Shown here: positions 42,630-51,210 of the stretch, in pieces
How the letters are laid out: every line of letters starts with the position of its first letter
Numbering within the stretch: the stretch's first letter is position 1
From: Fimbriimonadia bacterium
Lineage (GTDB): Bacteria; Armatimonadota; Fimbriimonadia; Fimbriimonadales; Fimbriimonadaceae
Length of the DNA: 64,000 bases
Direction of reading: 5' to 3'
NCBI GenBank assembly: GCA_030430755.1
Contig: JAUIKO010000001.1
Coordinates: 248,001 to 312,000, forward strand
Program-made: the position numbers and the translations under genes
The notes under the pieces: model-generated
The model's database searches: none
Seen by the model: only the letters and a program-made list of their open reading frames with translations
What the model was told of the DNA's origin: nothing

Positions 42630-43877
42630 GTGAAAATATATCATAAGAGTATAGCAACTGCAGTATTATTAATATTTAATTTGTATACCGCTGGAGCCAT
42701 GAGTGCATTCAGATCAAGCACGGCACTCATTAAGAGGGTTACTCCTGGTCAATGGATCCGGTATTCAACAACTAATGATATAGACACTAAAGCATTATAC
42801 TATGAATACTATGAGGGTAAAAAACATTTTGCTTCTACTTTAGAAGATAAAATATTCAAGGATTTACTCAGTGATAAGCGTATAAGAAATTCATTTTTGA
42901 AAACATTTACTGGTTTAGAAGTTGACGACTCTGTACTTTTAGATGGTAGTATGAATTCTGTTTTGAAATGCAAGGATTTCTATAACTTTATTCACAAATC
43001 AAAGTTACGTTTACATACAGAACAATCACAAGGATCTGAAATTACAGTGAATAAAAATGGTGAAAGATCATCAGACCTTGAATATATATTAAAAGGTTTT
43101 TTGGATAGATCAGGCTTTTTAACTGAGTTGGCCGATATTCATCAAAAAGAACGGATTATGGATATAAAATGTTCAGTACCTGGTCGTGGTTATGTAAACG
43201 TTGAAGTTCAAGTGGTACCTAAGAACGATTGGGATTATCGTGCAGTAGCATATTCTGCTTCAACTTTTTTGATGCAAACGAAGCCAGGAAATGACTGGGG
43301 TGCAGCTCTTCCAACGATATCGGTGAATATTCTTTCTCGTGGTTTTAGCCGTAGTAGTGTTCGGAAACCATATCTTCATCAAACGACAAACCCTTGGAAA
43401 AAAGATGATTATTTCTTGAGAAAGTATCAATTGAAAGACGTTAAGAACGAGGATTCCATGCGTATAATTAGTGCTTTAGAAATCATACAGGTTAATCTCG
43501 CAAATATTAAAAAAGAAGAGATGAAAAGACTGGAGCCTCCGTTGCGAGATTGGCTTAATTTACTCCGTTTTTCTGAAGATCATGATCCCGCGTATGTGAC
43601 TGAGAATATTAAAACTCCAGAAGTTATCGAAGCTTATAATAAAATAAAATTTGTGAATTTGGCAGATGAATTGAAGTATGCGGCTATAGATAATCATGAA
43701 AAGTTTAAACTAACTCAAGAAGACTTAGATGATGAACGAGAAGGTGGTAGAGAAGAAGAGCGAGAAAAGATAGTTAAGCAATTATTGAATTCAGGGATGT
43801 GTGTTGGAGAGATAGCTACAGCACTTAAATTAAGTAAAGACGATATTGAAAAATTGGGGTTAGATTCGGATGAATAG
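42630..43877 (+). CDS. Exported Rpn/PDDEXK-family nuclease (YhgA-like)
   Basis: 415 residues from GTG 42630, with GAGGTGAT upstream. The family core, found in Rpn recombination-promoting nucleases/putative transposases, is clear. D178 in I-M-D-I-K and the E-V-Q triad (E192, Q194) form the PD-(D/E)xK site, followed by R-A-V-A-Y-S-A-S-T-F and P-T-I-S-V-N-I-L-S. The C-terminal part includes an E-E-E-R-E-K-I-V-K-Q-L-L-N-S-G-M-type tail and a small helix-turn-helix-like end, common in this family. Unusually it begins with a signal peptide (ATAVLLIFNLYTAGAMSAF). Export of a DNA-cutting family member suggests a toxin or host-directed nuclease; this is inference. No transposon ends flank it. Confidence 0.88.
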   Translation: MKIYHKSIATAVLLIFNLYTAGAMSAFRSSTALIKRVTPGQWIRYSTTNDIDTKALYYEYYEGKKHFASTLEDKIFKDLLSDKRIRNSFLKTFTGLEVDDSVLLDGSMNSVLKCKDFYNFIHKSKLRLHTEQSQGSEITVNKNGERSSDLEYILKGFLDRSGFLTELADIHQKERIMDIKCSVPGRGYVNVEVQVVPKNDWDYRAVAYSASTFLMQTKPGNDWGAALPTISVNILSRGFSRSSVRKPYLHQTTNPWKKDDYFLRKYQLKDVKNEDSMRIISALEIIQVNLANIKKEEMKRLEPPLRDWLNLLRFSEDHDPAYVTENIKTPEVIEAYNKIKFVNLADELKYAAIDNHEKFKLTQEDLDDEREGGREEEREKIVKQLLNSGMCVGEIATALKLSKDDIEKLGLDSDE

Positions 43878-43926
43878 TGTATTATAGACATCTCTCTTAT
43901 ATGTATCCGTTCTTAAGATTATTCTC

Positions 43927-43968
43927 TAAGAATCTAGTCATAAGAATCTAGTTATAAGAATCTAGTCA
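43927..43968. repeat. Three 14-bp tandem repeats
   Basis: TAAGAATCTAGTCA (43927-43940), TAAGAATCTAGTTA (43941-43954) and TAAGAATCTAGTCA (43955-43968), with a partial fourth unit (TAAGAAT) running into the terminator stem. It lies in the convergent gap between the Rpn gene and cysS. Confidence 0.8.
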
Positions 43969-43993
43969 TAAGAATGTGTTGAACATTCTTATG
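43967..43993. terminator. Hairpin between convergent Rpn gene and cysS
   Basis: Perfect 11-bp stem CATAAGAATGT (43967-43977) / ACATTCTTATG (43983-43993) with a 5-base loop. Position between two converging genes suggests a two-way terminator, though long T-tracts are lacking. Confidence 0.6.
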
Positions 43994-44007
43994 ATGGTTA
44001 AATCGAT

Positions 44008-45516
44008 TTATTTCTGTATTTTTGAACCTTCTTTCGTATCGATGACTTTATATCCTAAATGTTCTATTTGTGCCCGTATTTCATCAGATTTCTGATAGTT
44101 TTTTTCTATTTTAGCCGTTTCTCTTTCTTTCAGAAGAAGAAGAATTTCTTGAGGTGTGTTATCTTTTTCAGTATCTTGATGGTTAGATTGAGTTGTTGTT
44201 TGATCGTTTGGTTGTGATGCTGGAAAAATAAATCCAAGAACATCATGACATTTTTTTAAGATGTCTAATGCATGAGTTGCGGATGCCTGATTAAGCTGAC
44301 TGATATGAGTGGAAATTTCTTTATAAATAGCTAAAACATGTGCAATAGCTTTCGAGGTATTTAAGTTATTGCACATAGATTCCAGAAGAAGATGATATTG
44401 AAGTTCTAAGGAATCTCCAAAGCTATGAGAATGATCTTGAGGGTTTTCTATGGTTTGATAGATAGAAGATAGTATTTCATCGAAACGTTTTATCTTTTTA
44501 GCCGCATCCTGAAGCATGGACATGGTGAAATTAAACGGTTTAGAAAAAGGTGTTGAGATAAGTGCATACCTGATAGCTCTAGGATCATATCCATCTTTAT
44601 ATATGAGATCTCGAAGCGTGAAAAAATTACCTTTGCTTTTAGACATTTTTTCCCCTTCAACTTGTAGGTACCTAGTATGTATCCAGTATTTAGAAAAAAT
44701 TTCACCCGTAAGAGATTCAGATTGAGCTATTTCACATTCATGATGTGGGAAAGCAAGATCTTCACCACCAGCATGGATGTCAATACTATCTCCTAGATAT
44801 TCCATTGCCATTACGCTGCACTCTAAATGCCAGCCAGGAAATCCCCATCCCCAAGGGCTATACCATTGCATGAGGTGTTCACTATCTTTTTTCCATAAGG
44901 CAAAATCTGCAGAGTTCCGTTTTCCGGAGTCGATTTTAATATCTCGAACATGTTTTTTCAGCTGATCTTGTGATTTATTACCACTGAGTTTTCCATATTC
45001 TGGAAATGTCGAAATGTCGAAGTATACACCGTCGCTGGTAGTATATGCAGAACCTTTTTGTAGAAGAGTTTGGATGGCGCGTATCTGTTCTTGGATATGT
45101 TGGGTCGCCTTGGGTCTTACATTGGGTTGTAATAGATTAAGCATCCTGGAGTCTTGAATAAAGCATGTTGTATAATACTCTGATAATTCCCAGATGTTCT
45201 GAAAAGATTCACCTTCTTTAGATGCTAATGCTTTTGTTAATTTATCTTCACCAGAGCCATCAATCATATCATCTGTAGTAAGATGGCCTACATCAGTAAT
45301 ATTAGAAATATGCTTCACTTTATATCCGATCGCTTTTGCTGTTCTTACAAGAAGATCGGAAGTTAAAAATGTTCTCATGTTTCCGATGTGAACATAATTG
45401 TATACCGTTGGTCCACAAGTGTAAACATTTAATATCCCATGATGATGTGTTTTGATTTCGATAAGATCCTTCTGCATAGAATCATAGAGTTTTAATAGGT
45501 ATTTTTCCGGCTTCAC
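44008..45516 (-). CDS. cysS: Cysteinyl-tRNA synthetase
   Basis: Class I synthetase charging tRNA-Cys. C-G-P-T-V-Y-N-Y-V-H-I-G-N (HIGH box plus first zinc cysteine), the second zinc ligands in W-H-L-E-C-S and H-H-E-C-E, and K-M-S-K-S-K-G-N (KMSKS loop) are all present. 502 residues. A Gln/Thr/Asp-rich low-complexity stretch (Q-T-T-T-Q-S-N-H-Q-D) near 455-465 separates the helical anticodon-binding part from the last 35 residues and accounts for the slight extra length. tRNA-Ala lies 130 bases upstream on the same strand. Confidence 0.96.
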   Translation of the reverse strand: MKPEKYLLKLYDSMQKDLIEIKTHHHGILNVYTCGPTVYNYVHIGNMRTFLTSDLLVRTAKAIGYKVKHISNITDVGHLTTDDMIDGSGEDKLTKALASKEGESFQNIWELSEYYTTCFIQDSRMLNLLQPNVRPKATQHIQEQIRAIQTLLQKGSAYTTSDGVYFDISTFPEYGKLSGNKSQDQLKKHVRDIKIDSGKRNSADFALWKKDSEHLMQWYSPWGWGFPGWHLECSVMAMEYLGDSIDIHAGGEDLAFPHHECEIAQSESLTGEIFSKYWIHTRYLQVEGEKMSKSKGNFFTLRDLIYKDGYDPRAIRYALISTPFSKPFNFTMSMLQDAAKKIKRFDEILSSIYQTIENPQDHSHSFGDSLELQYHLLLESMCNNLNTSKAIAHVLAIYKEISTHISQLNQASATHALDILKKCHDVLGFIFPASQPNDQTTTQSNHQDTEKDNTPQEILLLLKERETAKIEKNYQKSDEIRAQIEHLGYKVIDTKEGSKIQK

Positions 45517-45645
45517 ATATGTTATGATACTGGAAAAACAAGTGGTTATGAACGGAGTCGATTTTTAGTGGATAAATATTTTGAATAGATTAAAGGCTGC
45601 GGATATAAGAAGATTAGGTAGGTATTGATTGTAAACGAGAAGAAA

Positions 45646-45721
45646 TGGTGGAGGCAAGGGGATTCGAACCCCTGACCTATTGCTTGCAAAGCAATTGCTC
45701 TCCCAACTGAGCTATGCCCCC
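45646..45721 (-). tRNA. tRNA-Ala (TGC)
   Basis: Acceptor GGGGGCA pairs with TGCCTCC (one G-T), discriminator A, encoded CCA. Anticodon stem ATTGC/GCAAT encloses TTTGCAA, anticodon TGC. The G3-T70 wobble is the AlaRS identity element. 76 bases. Confidence 0.97.
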
Positions 45722-45798
45722 TTCTACAAATTTATTATACCAAGCTTTTGCAAAAAATGTTGGTGTTTTCTTAATTTTGAAAGGTAATATTATTCCAT

Positions 45799-46887
45799 AT
45801 GAAAAAAAGAGCGTTAATTACAGGTATTACTGGACAAGATGGTGCATATCTAACACATCTTCTGCTTTCGAAAGGGTATGAAGTCCATGGAATGAAAAGA
45901 AGATGTTCCTGTCCGAATACTTTTAGAATTGACGATATTATTTTGAAAGAGGATGAAATGCCTACAGGGAATTTTCATCTACACTATGCTGATTTAACAG
46001 ATACGAGTTCTATTGTTAATCTTGTTAATATTGTTCAACCTGATGAGATATATAATTTAGCAGCTCAGTCTCATGTGAAGGTGAGTTTCGAAACACCAGA
46101 ATATACTGCAGAAGCAGATGCCGTTGGCACGCTTCGTTTATTAGAAGCTATAAGAGTGAATCATTTAATCAATAAAACTAGGTACTACCAAGCATCTACG
46201 AGTGAGCTTTTTGGACTTGTTCAGGAAGTCCCTCAGAAAGAGACAACTCCTTTTTATCCTAGAAGTCCATATGCTGTAGCAAAAATGTATGCCCATTGGA
46301 TTACAGTGAATTACCGTGAAGCTCATAATTTATTTGCATGTTGTGGAATTCTATTTAATCATGAATCTCCTATGCGAGGAGAGAATTTTGTTACCCGAAA
46401 GATCACCAGAGGGGTGGCCGCTATTAAAGAAGGCTTAATGAGTAAATTGAAATTAGGGAATTTGAATTCTTTAAGAGATTGGGGGCATGCTAAAGATTAT
46501 GTAGAAGCTATGTACTTAATGCTCCAACAAGATTCTCCTGATGATTATGTTATAGCTACGGGAAAACAGTATTCTGTCAAATATTTCACAGAGCTTGCAT
46601 TTAAGGCTATAGGCGTTGAAATTGTTTGGGAAGGAAGTGGTGTCCATGAAATTGGAAAAGATAGTGCAACTGGTAAGACTGTAGTTGAGGTTGATCCAAA
46701 ATTCTTTAGACCTGCTGAAGTAGATACTCTGTTAGGTGATTCTACAAAAGCTAGAGAAAAATTAGGATGGGAACCTAAAATTAGTATCGAACAGTTGGCA
46801 GCTGAAATGGTTGAAATAGATTTGAAAAGCGCTCAAGCTAAAAAATATGAATTAGAACTTAAAGAGGATCTCTGCCTACAATATTAA
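45799..46887 (+). CDS. gmd: GDP-mannose 4,6-dehydratase
   Basis: Converts GDP-mannose to GDP-4-keto-6-deoxymannose, on the way to GDP-fucose, rhamnose or perosamine for surface glycans. The NADP loop G-I-T-G-Q-D-G-A-Y is at 9-17. The S-T-S-E-L-F-G segment and the Y-A-V-A-K catalytic Tyr-Lys follow, and [16 protein letters not shown] is the strong family signature. 362 residues is normal. No GDP-fucose synthase or glycosyltransferase is adjacent, so the end product is unknown. A terminator follows. Confidence 0.96.
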   Translation: MKKRALITGITGQDGAYLTHLLLSKGYEVHGMKRRCSCPNTFRIDDIILKEDEMPTGNFHLHYADLTDTSSIVNLVNIVQPDEIYNLAAQSHVKVSFETPEYTAEADAVGTLRLLEAIRVNHLINKTRYYQASTSELFGLVQEVPQKETTPFYPRSPYAVAKMYAHWITVNYREAHNLFACCGILFNHESPMRGENFVTRKITRGVAAIKEGLMSKLKLGNLNSLRDWGHAKDYVEAMYLMLQQDSPDDYVIATGKQYSVKYFTELAFKAIGVEIVWEGSGVHEIGKDSATGKTVVEVDPKFFRPAEVDTLLGDSTKAREKLGWEPKISIEQLAAEMVEIDLKSAQAKKYELELKEDLCLQY

Positions 46888-46923
46888 GTATAGAAATCGA
46901 ATGATTTTTATATACTTAACTTT

Positions 46924-46960
46924 AAAAAGAAGTATTTTCCCGGATACTTCTTTTTATTTT
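46924..46960 (+). terminator. Terminator after gmd
   Basis: 12-bp stem AAAAAGAAGTAT (46924-46935) / ATACTTCTTTTT (46944-46955) with an 8-base loop, followed by ATTTT. Factor-independent type. Confidence 0.85.
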
Positions 46961-47006
46961 GATTTAATGTATAAGTTTTTGTGTCTAACTGGTATTATTA
47001 TGGTGT

Positions 47007-48158
47007 ATGAAGTTCCATGAATATCAGTCAAAAGATCTATTAGAAAGATACGGTGTACCTGTACCAAAAGGTAAAGCAACTAGTGATGTTAATGAAGTTA
47101 AAGCTATAGCTGAAGAACTCGGAGGTAAGGTTGTAGTCAAAGCTCAAGTTCTTATGGGAGGACGTGGTAAGGCTGGCGGAGTAAAGCTTGCATCTACTTC
47201 CGAAGAAGCAGCTCAACATGCTAAGGAAATGATGGGTAAGAAGCTGAAAAGTATACAAAATCCCGATGGTCTTGTAGTAGAAAAATTACTCGTTGTAGAA
47301 CAGATCACCATAGCAGAAGAGTACTATCTTTCTGTATTACTTGATAGGGCTCTGCAGAAACTTGTTGTTATGATAAGTATTGAAGGTGGAATGGATATTG
47401 AAGAAGTTGCAGCTAAGAATCCAGATGCAATTGTAAAACTTTATGTTGACCCGGCTTGGGGTTTATCAGATTTTGAATTACGAAAAGCTTTAACAAAAGC
47501 TAAAATGCCAAAGACTGCTTTTAATCAGATGGCGGTTATGATTAAAAAATTAGTTAAGGCATATACTGAAAATGATGCTGAGTTGATAGAAATTAATCCA
47601 GTAGCCTTAACCGAAGATGGAAAAGTTATTGCTGCAGATGCTAAAGTGAGCATCGATGACAATGCATTGTTTAGGTATAAATCTCTTGCAGAAAGTGCAA
47701 GTGATAGTTTTAGTGATCCAATAGAAGCAGAAGCATCAAACCGAGGTATTGCATATGTTAGGTTAGATGGGGATATAGCAGTAATAGGGAATGGAGCAGG
47801 TCTTGTTATGTGTTCTATGGATGAAATTAAGGCCGCTGGTGGGCAACCTGCAAACTTTTTAGATGTAGGTGGTGGAGCTCAAGCTGAGCAAGTTAAAAAT
47901 TGTGTTGATTTAATTATGATGGACAAAAATATTAAAGGAATGTTTATCAATATTTTTGGTGGTATCACTCGGTGTGATGAAGTGGCAAAAGGTATCATAA
48001 GTGCATTTGATGATTTAGATGTAAATATTCCTGTTGTTGCTAGGATAGAGGGTACTGCTGCAGAAGAAGCTAAAGAAATGCTGTTAAATACAAAAATAGT
48101 TCCTGAATCTACAATGCAAGGGGCTGCTGCTAAAATTGTAGAACTTAGCTATCGCTGA
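47007..48158 (+). CDS. sucC: Succinyl-CoA synthetase beta subunit
   Basis: Substrate-level phosphorylation step of the TCA cycle, interconverting succinyl-CoA and succinate. N-terminal M-K-F-H-E-Y-Q-S-K-D-L-L, the ATP-grasp K-A-Q-V-L-M-G-G-R-G-K-A-G-G-V, E-I-N-P-V-A-L and C-terminal G-A-G-L-V-M-C-S-M-D, N-I-F-G-G-I-T-R-C-D motifs are present. 383 residues is normal. sucD normally follows at once but is absent: the next gene, 23 bases away, is an exported paralog on the opposite strand. Confidence 0.96.
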   Translation: MKFHEYQSKDLLERYGVPVPKGKATSDVNEVKAIAEELGGKVVVKAQVLMGGRGKAGGVKLASTSEEAAQHAKEMMGKKLKSIQNPDGLVVEKLLVVEQITIAEEYYLSVLLDRALQKLVVMISIEGGMDIEEVAAKNPDAIVKLYVDPAWGLSDFELRKALTKAKMPKTAFNQMAVMIKKLVKAYTENDAELIEINPVALTEDGKVIAADAKVSIDDNALFRYKSLAESASDSFSDPIEAEASNRGIAYVRLDGDIAVIGNGAGLVMCSMDEIKAAGGQPANFLDVGGGAQAEQVKNCVDLIMMDKNIKGMFINIFGGITRCDEVAKGIISAFDDLDVNIPVVARIEGTAAEEAKEMLLNTKIVPESTMQGAAAKIVELSYR

Positions 48159-48181
48159 TAGAAATAAAGGAATATAAAGGT

Positions 48182-48805
48182 TTACTTAAAGCTGATATAG
48201 TCTTCTATATTAGCTTTAAGAAGCGCTTCAGGTGAGTTATCGATCATACCAAGCAAAAGATGGTTTTCATCTAAATAACTTGTTTCTATATTAACGATTC
48301 TGATATCAGTATGTGTTTGAATTAATGCACAGAAGTGTAAAAACTGTTGATTCATCTTGGATAATGCATGATCATAACTCTCTTTTATCTTATTACATGT
48401 CGTTAAATATGTAAATTCTGGTTCTCGTTTTTGCTCATCCATCTCAATTAATAATTCAGTATATTTTTCTAATTCTTTTGCAAGAGAGATCCTTTTTTCT
48501 ATGTATTTTTTTAAGAGATTACGAGCGAATTGAGTTGAATCGAGAATTTGATAATTTCGTATTTTATGAAATTCTACGTGTATGTCTAAAACTTCTTGAT
48601 TTGTAAAACCTATTAAAGGATGTTCAGATAAATATTCTAAGATAGATACATGGTGATTCTCTTTAATAGAAGAGCTTTTTAATGTAGATGTCTGATTATG
48701 GGATGGAGTTTGCATTCCATGTATATGCATATGAGCAGTAAAGCATATTGTAAATAATTTAGCACGTGTAATGATTGAAAGGGTTGTGAAATGTCTATAA
48801 CTCAT
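48182..48805 (-). CDS. Exported K-R/L-Y family protein B3 (unknown function)
   Basis: About 207 residues from ATG 48805, chosen because TAGGTTTGA precedes it and the N-terminus then reads as a signal peptide (ITRAKLFTICFTAHMHIHG). The frame itself opens at 48880, which would overlap the upstream gene. The shared domain is recognisable: L-L-K-K-Y-I-E-K-R, Y-T-E-L-L-I-E-M-D, E-F-T-Y-L-T-T-C, I-R-I-V-N-I-E and a C-terminus ending D-Y-I-S-F-K. It is convergent with sucC. Last of three family genes in one transcript unit. Confidence 0.75.
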   Translation of the reverse strand: MSYRHFTTLSIITRAKLFTICFTAHMHIHGMQTPSHNQTSTLKSSSIKENHHVSILEYLSEHPLIGFTNQEVLDIHVEFHKIRNYQILDSTQFARNLLKKYIEKRISLAKELEKYTELLIEMDEQKREPEFTYLTTCNKIKESYDHALSKMNQQFLHFCALIQTHTDIRIVNIETSYLDENHLLLGMIDNSPEALLKANIEDYISFK

Positions 48806-48842
48806 TGAATCAAACCTAAAAGAATACATCATGAAGCACAAC

Positions 48843-49700
48843 TCATGGAATAAAGATATACCTGCTTGGATGGATGTCATTAATCTGATGATTGTTTAAA
48901 GAGAATAATCCTCGATAGAAATCATATAATATTGATGATCTAGATAATCTAACATTTATTCCTCTGGTGTTAACGATAATATTTCCATAAATATATACTA
49001 AAAAGAAAACTTTTTTATACGATTCATTAATCATGTTAGTGATTGAATCATACTCATGATAGATATAATCACCAAGAAGCTTATACTCAAATTCGTTTAT
49101 TTTTTCTAAATCAATATCAGTATATTTTTCTGAAATGATATTGATTTTTTTGAATAACATATTTTTATGATGGATGTATAATTTGATGAGTTCTGATACA
49201 TCTTGAGTGGATTTTGGGTGATGTTGATTTTTTATTGAGAATAAATATGCCTTCATTCTTTCTAGATCATCATCGTTAATAATTTCTCTTATAGTCTTTC
49301 TGTAATCTGATAAGAAATGATCAATATACGGATTAGGGTTTTTTAGATATTCTTCACTGCTAAAAGGATTAACTTGATCACTGATATGATGAATGCTGTT
49401 AAAAAGCATGTCTATTTCTCGAAATTCTTCAATAGTTGCAGTGCTGTGTTGATTATGCTTGCAAGGGATGCAGTTAGCTAAAAAAACTCTGATTTTTTTA
49501 AGTTTTGTAGGTTTTGTTTTAGTAGAATAATTATTTTTTGCCTGTATGTACTCATCTGGGATTTCAACGAATCGTAAGATGTGTGTCCTTGGAATACATC
49601 TTGAAGGTCTTTGAGTAGATAAGGATAGAGTATAGTATGCAAAGGCATGATGATGAATAAATACGAAAGCGGTAATCGCCAATATGTATAACGTTTTCAT
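48843..49700 (-). CDS. Exported K-R/L-Y family protein B2 (unknown function)
   Basis: 285 residues with a clear signal peptide (LYILAITAFVFIHHHAFA, cleavage after A-F-A). The domain copy is diverged: S-E-L-I-K-L-Y-I-H-H-K replaces the K-R block (H-H-K), F-E-Y-K-L-L-G-D-Y-I is the E-Y-x-x-I-G block, and L-F-S-L-N-N-H-Q-I-N-D-I-H-P-S-R-Y-I is the closing block, three residues before the end. Mature N-terminal part is basic with C-I-P-C-K. Function unknown. Confidence 0.75.
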   Translation of the reverse strand: MKTLYILAITAFVFIHHHAFAYYTLSLSTQRPSRCIPRTHILRFVEIPDEYIQAKNNYSTKTKPTKLKKIRVFLANCIPCKHNQHSTATIEEFREIDMLFNSIHHISDQVNPFSSEEYLKNPNPYIDHFLSDYRKTIREIINDDDLERMKAYLFSIKNQHHPKSTQDVSELIKLYIHHKNMLFKKINIISEKYTDIDLEKINEFEYKLLGDYIYHEYDSITNMINESYKKVFFLVYIYGNIIVNTRGINVRLSRSSILYDFYRGLFSLNNHQINDIHPSRYIFIP

Positions 49701-49763
49701 TGTTTGTATAATAAATTATCATATCACAATTATCTTTGAGCGTCAATTCTAAATTTGGCAATA

Positions 49764-50666
49764 TTAATGTGATGGCTGATAGCTAATGTAATCTCTTATG
49801 GTGAGCGATGATAATTCGCCGGCCTCTAAGTTGAATAATCCTTTTTGGTAATCTACTATATGATTGAAATCTTGTATTGGTAAGGAGTGGTCATTTAGCT
49901 TAACAAAGTATCTAGAATCATTCAATGATAATTGATTCATTTCTAACGCAAAGTGATCAAGTTTAGAGCGAGTTTTTTTATAAATATCTTGAATGATTGC
50001 ACCAATCTGAATATATTGGTGATCCGTGATACTTTGATTTTCTCTTAGATCCTCATATTTATCTGTGATTTCAGAAATCCATAAGTGTATATTCTGTCGT
50101 TTTTTCACATAGAATTTTATAAGTACAGAAAGTCTTTTTAAATGCTCGGCTTCTGTAGATGCATTGCACTGTTGAAATGCAGAGTGAAAAGCATTTAATG
50201 AATTTTCAGAAAGGAGTGTATTAGCGTTGGAATGAATATGTTGTTTGAGTATTTCAAAGTATTCTTCGCTTGAATTCAATGCGCTTCTTGAAGGCATAGC
50301 ATGAGAATTGAATGATTCAAATAGCTGGTTTAAGAGTTTATGATCCTCTAGAGATATAGCACTTCTGGAAAGTGTAATCCGGTGTATGTCATCAGAGTTA
50401 TTTCTTGGATGATTTGGAGATACTTCTTCACTAGGAGATGAGCAAAAATAATTAAAAAATGTTTTACATTTTTTTCTTAACTTAGAGAATAGAGATATCT
50501 TAGTTGATTGTTGCATTTGTGTGTTTTGATAAGGATGTGGTACAGGATGTGGTACAGGATGAGGTGGATCAGCACTGGTATATGTATATAAAAATAAAAT
50601 ATAAGTAGAGAGTGAAAATTTACAGATGGTATGACATCTCTTTATAATGTATGTTGCGAATCTCAT
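49764..50666 (-). CDS. Exported K-R/L-Y family protein B1 (unknown function)
   Basis: 300 residues from ATG 50666, which has GAAGAGA seven bases upstream; the frame opens nine codons earlier. Signal-like segment I-C-K-F-S-L-S-T-Y-I-L-F-L-Y-T-Y, then a P-H-P-V-P-H-P-V-P-H-P run encoded by a 12-bp repeat near 50535-50570. The family domain follows: L-I-K-F-Y-V-K-K-R-Q, I-S-E-I-T-D-K-Y-E-D-L, H-Q-Y-I-Q-I-G-A-I-I, and L-F-N-L-E-A-G-E-L-S-S-L-T-I-R-D-Y-I close to the end. First gene of the three-member group on the - strand. Confidence 0.77.
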   Translation of the reverse strand: MRFATYIIKRCHTICKFSLSTYILFLYTYTSADPPHPVPHPVPHPYQNTQMQQSTKISLFSKLRKKCKTFFNYFCSSPSEEVSPNHPRNNSDDIHRITLSRSAISLEDHKLLNQLFESFNSHAMPSRSALNSSEEYFEILKQHIHSNANTLLSENSLNAFHSAFQQCNASTEAEHLKRLSVLIKFYVKKRQNIHLWISEITDKYEDLRENQSITDHQYIQIGAIIQDIYKKTRSKLDHFALEMNQLSLNDSRYFVKLNDHSLPIQDFNHIVDYQKGLFNLEAGELSSLTIRDYISYQPSH

Positions 50667-50897
50667 ATAAATCTCTTCAATATTAAAATACAAGTATATT
50701 TTATAATATAGGTTAAAACAGTTGATATTATGATTGACTATAGCATTTTTTTTAAATATTTACAAGCAGTGGAAATAATATCATAAAAACAGATAAAACC
50801 CTTATTAATCATTCTGTTTTCGTTATAATGTTAATTAGATAAGTATGATAAGAGAGGATGATATTTTCTTAATGAGTACTATAACGGAGAGCAAAGT

Positions 50898-51197
50898 ATG
50901 AATTTACATGGAGTAGACGTGTATGTTAGATCGGATGATATTCCTAACCTAGACGAATCTTACGGAAATTTAAGATTGTTATTTATGTCTAATAGGGGAA
51001 CAAAAGTGTTTCCACCACCAGCACCGAAGTTTAAGTTTATTGGGATTTTTAGATGTAGATTTTTTAGTGAATCAGAAGTTACTGACCAGGAAGTAGATCA
51101 GTTGTTAACCGAGATTACGAAGCAAGGTTATAAAACATCACAATTTCAGAAATTGTTTATGTTAGATGGAGTTAAACAGTTTAGTGAACCGTACTAA
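50898..51197 (+). CDS. Stand-alone isocitrate dehydrogenase C-terminal domain
   Basis: 99 residues. V-D-V-Y-V near the start, S-N-R-G-T-K-V-F-P-P-P, a F-R-C-R-F-F strand and a final L-F-M-L-D-G ... F-S match, in order and spacing, the C-terminal extension of long isocitrate dehydrogenases (Thermus/Rickettsia type), as I remember it. In those enzymes it follows the catalytic domain in one chain. Here it is a separate gene ending 13 bases before the catalytic gene. It has its own ATG with GGAGAG upstream. It probably binds the catalytic subunit to rebuild the long-form enzyme, or regulates it. Confidence 0.75.
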   Translation: MNLHGVDVYVRSDDIPNLDESYGNLRLLFMSNRGTKVFPPPAPKFKFIGIFRCRFFSESEVTDQEVDQLLTEITKQGYKTSQFQKLFMLDGVKQFSEPY

Positions 51198-51210
51198 ACA
51201 GAGTAAGAAT

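Noticed and set aside
42630-43877. Rpn gene as a mobile insertion sequence
   Set aside because: No terminal inverted repeats or target duplication are visible, and the protein has a signal peptide.
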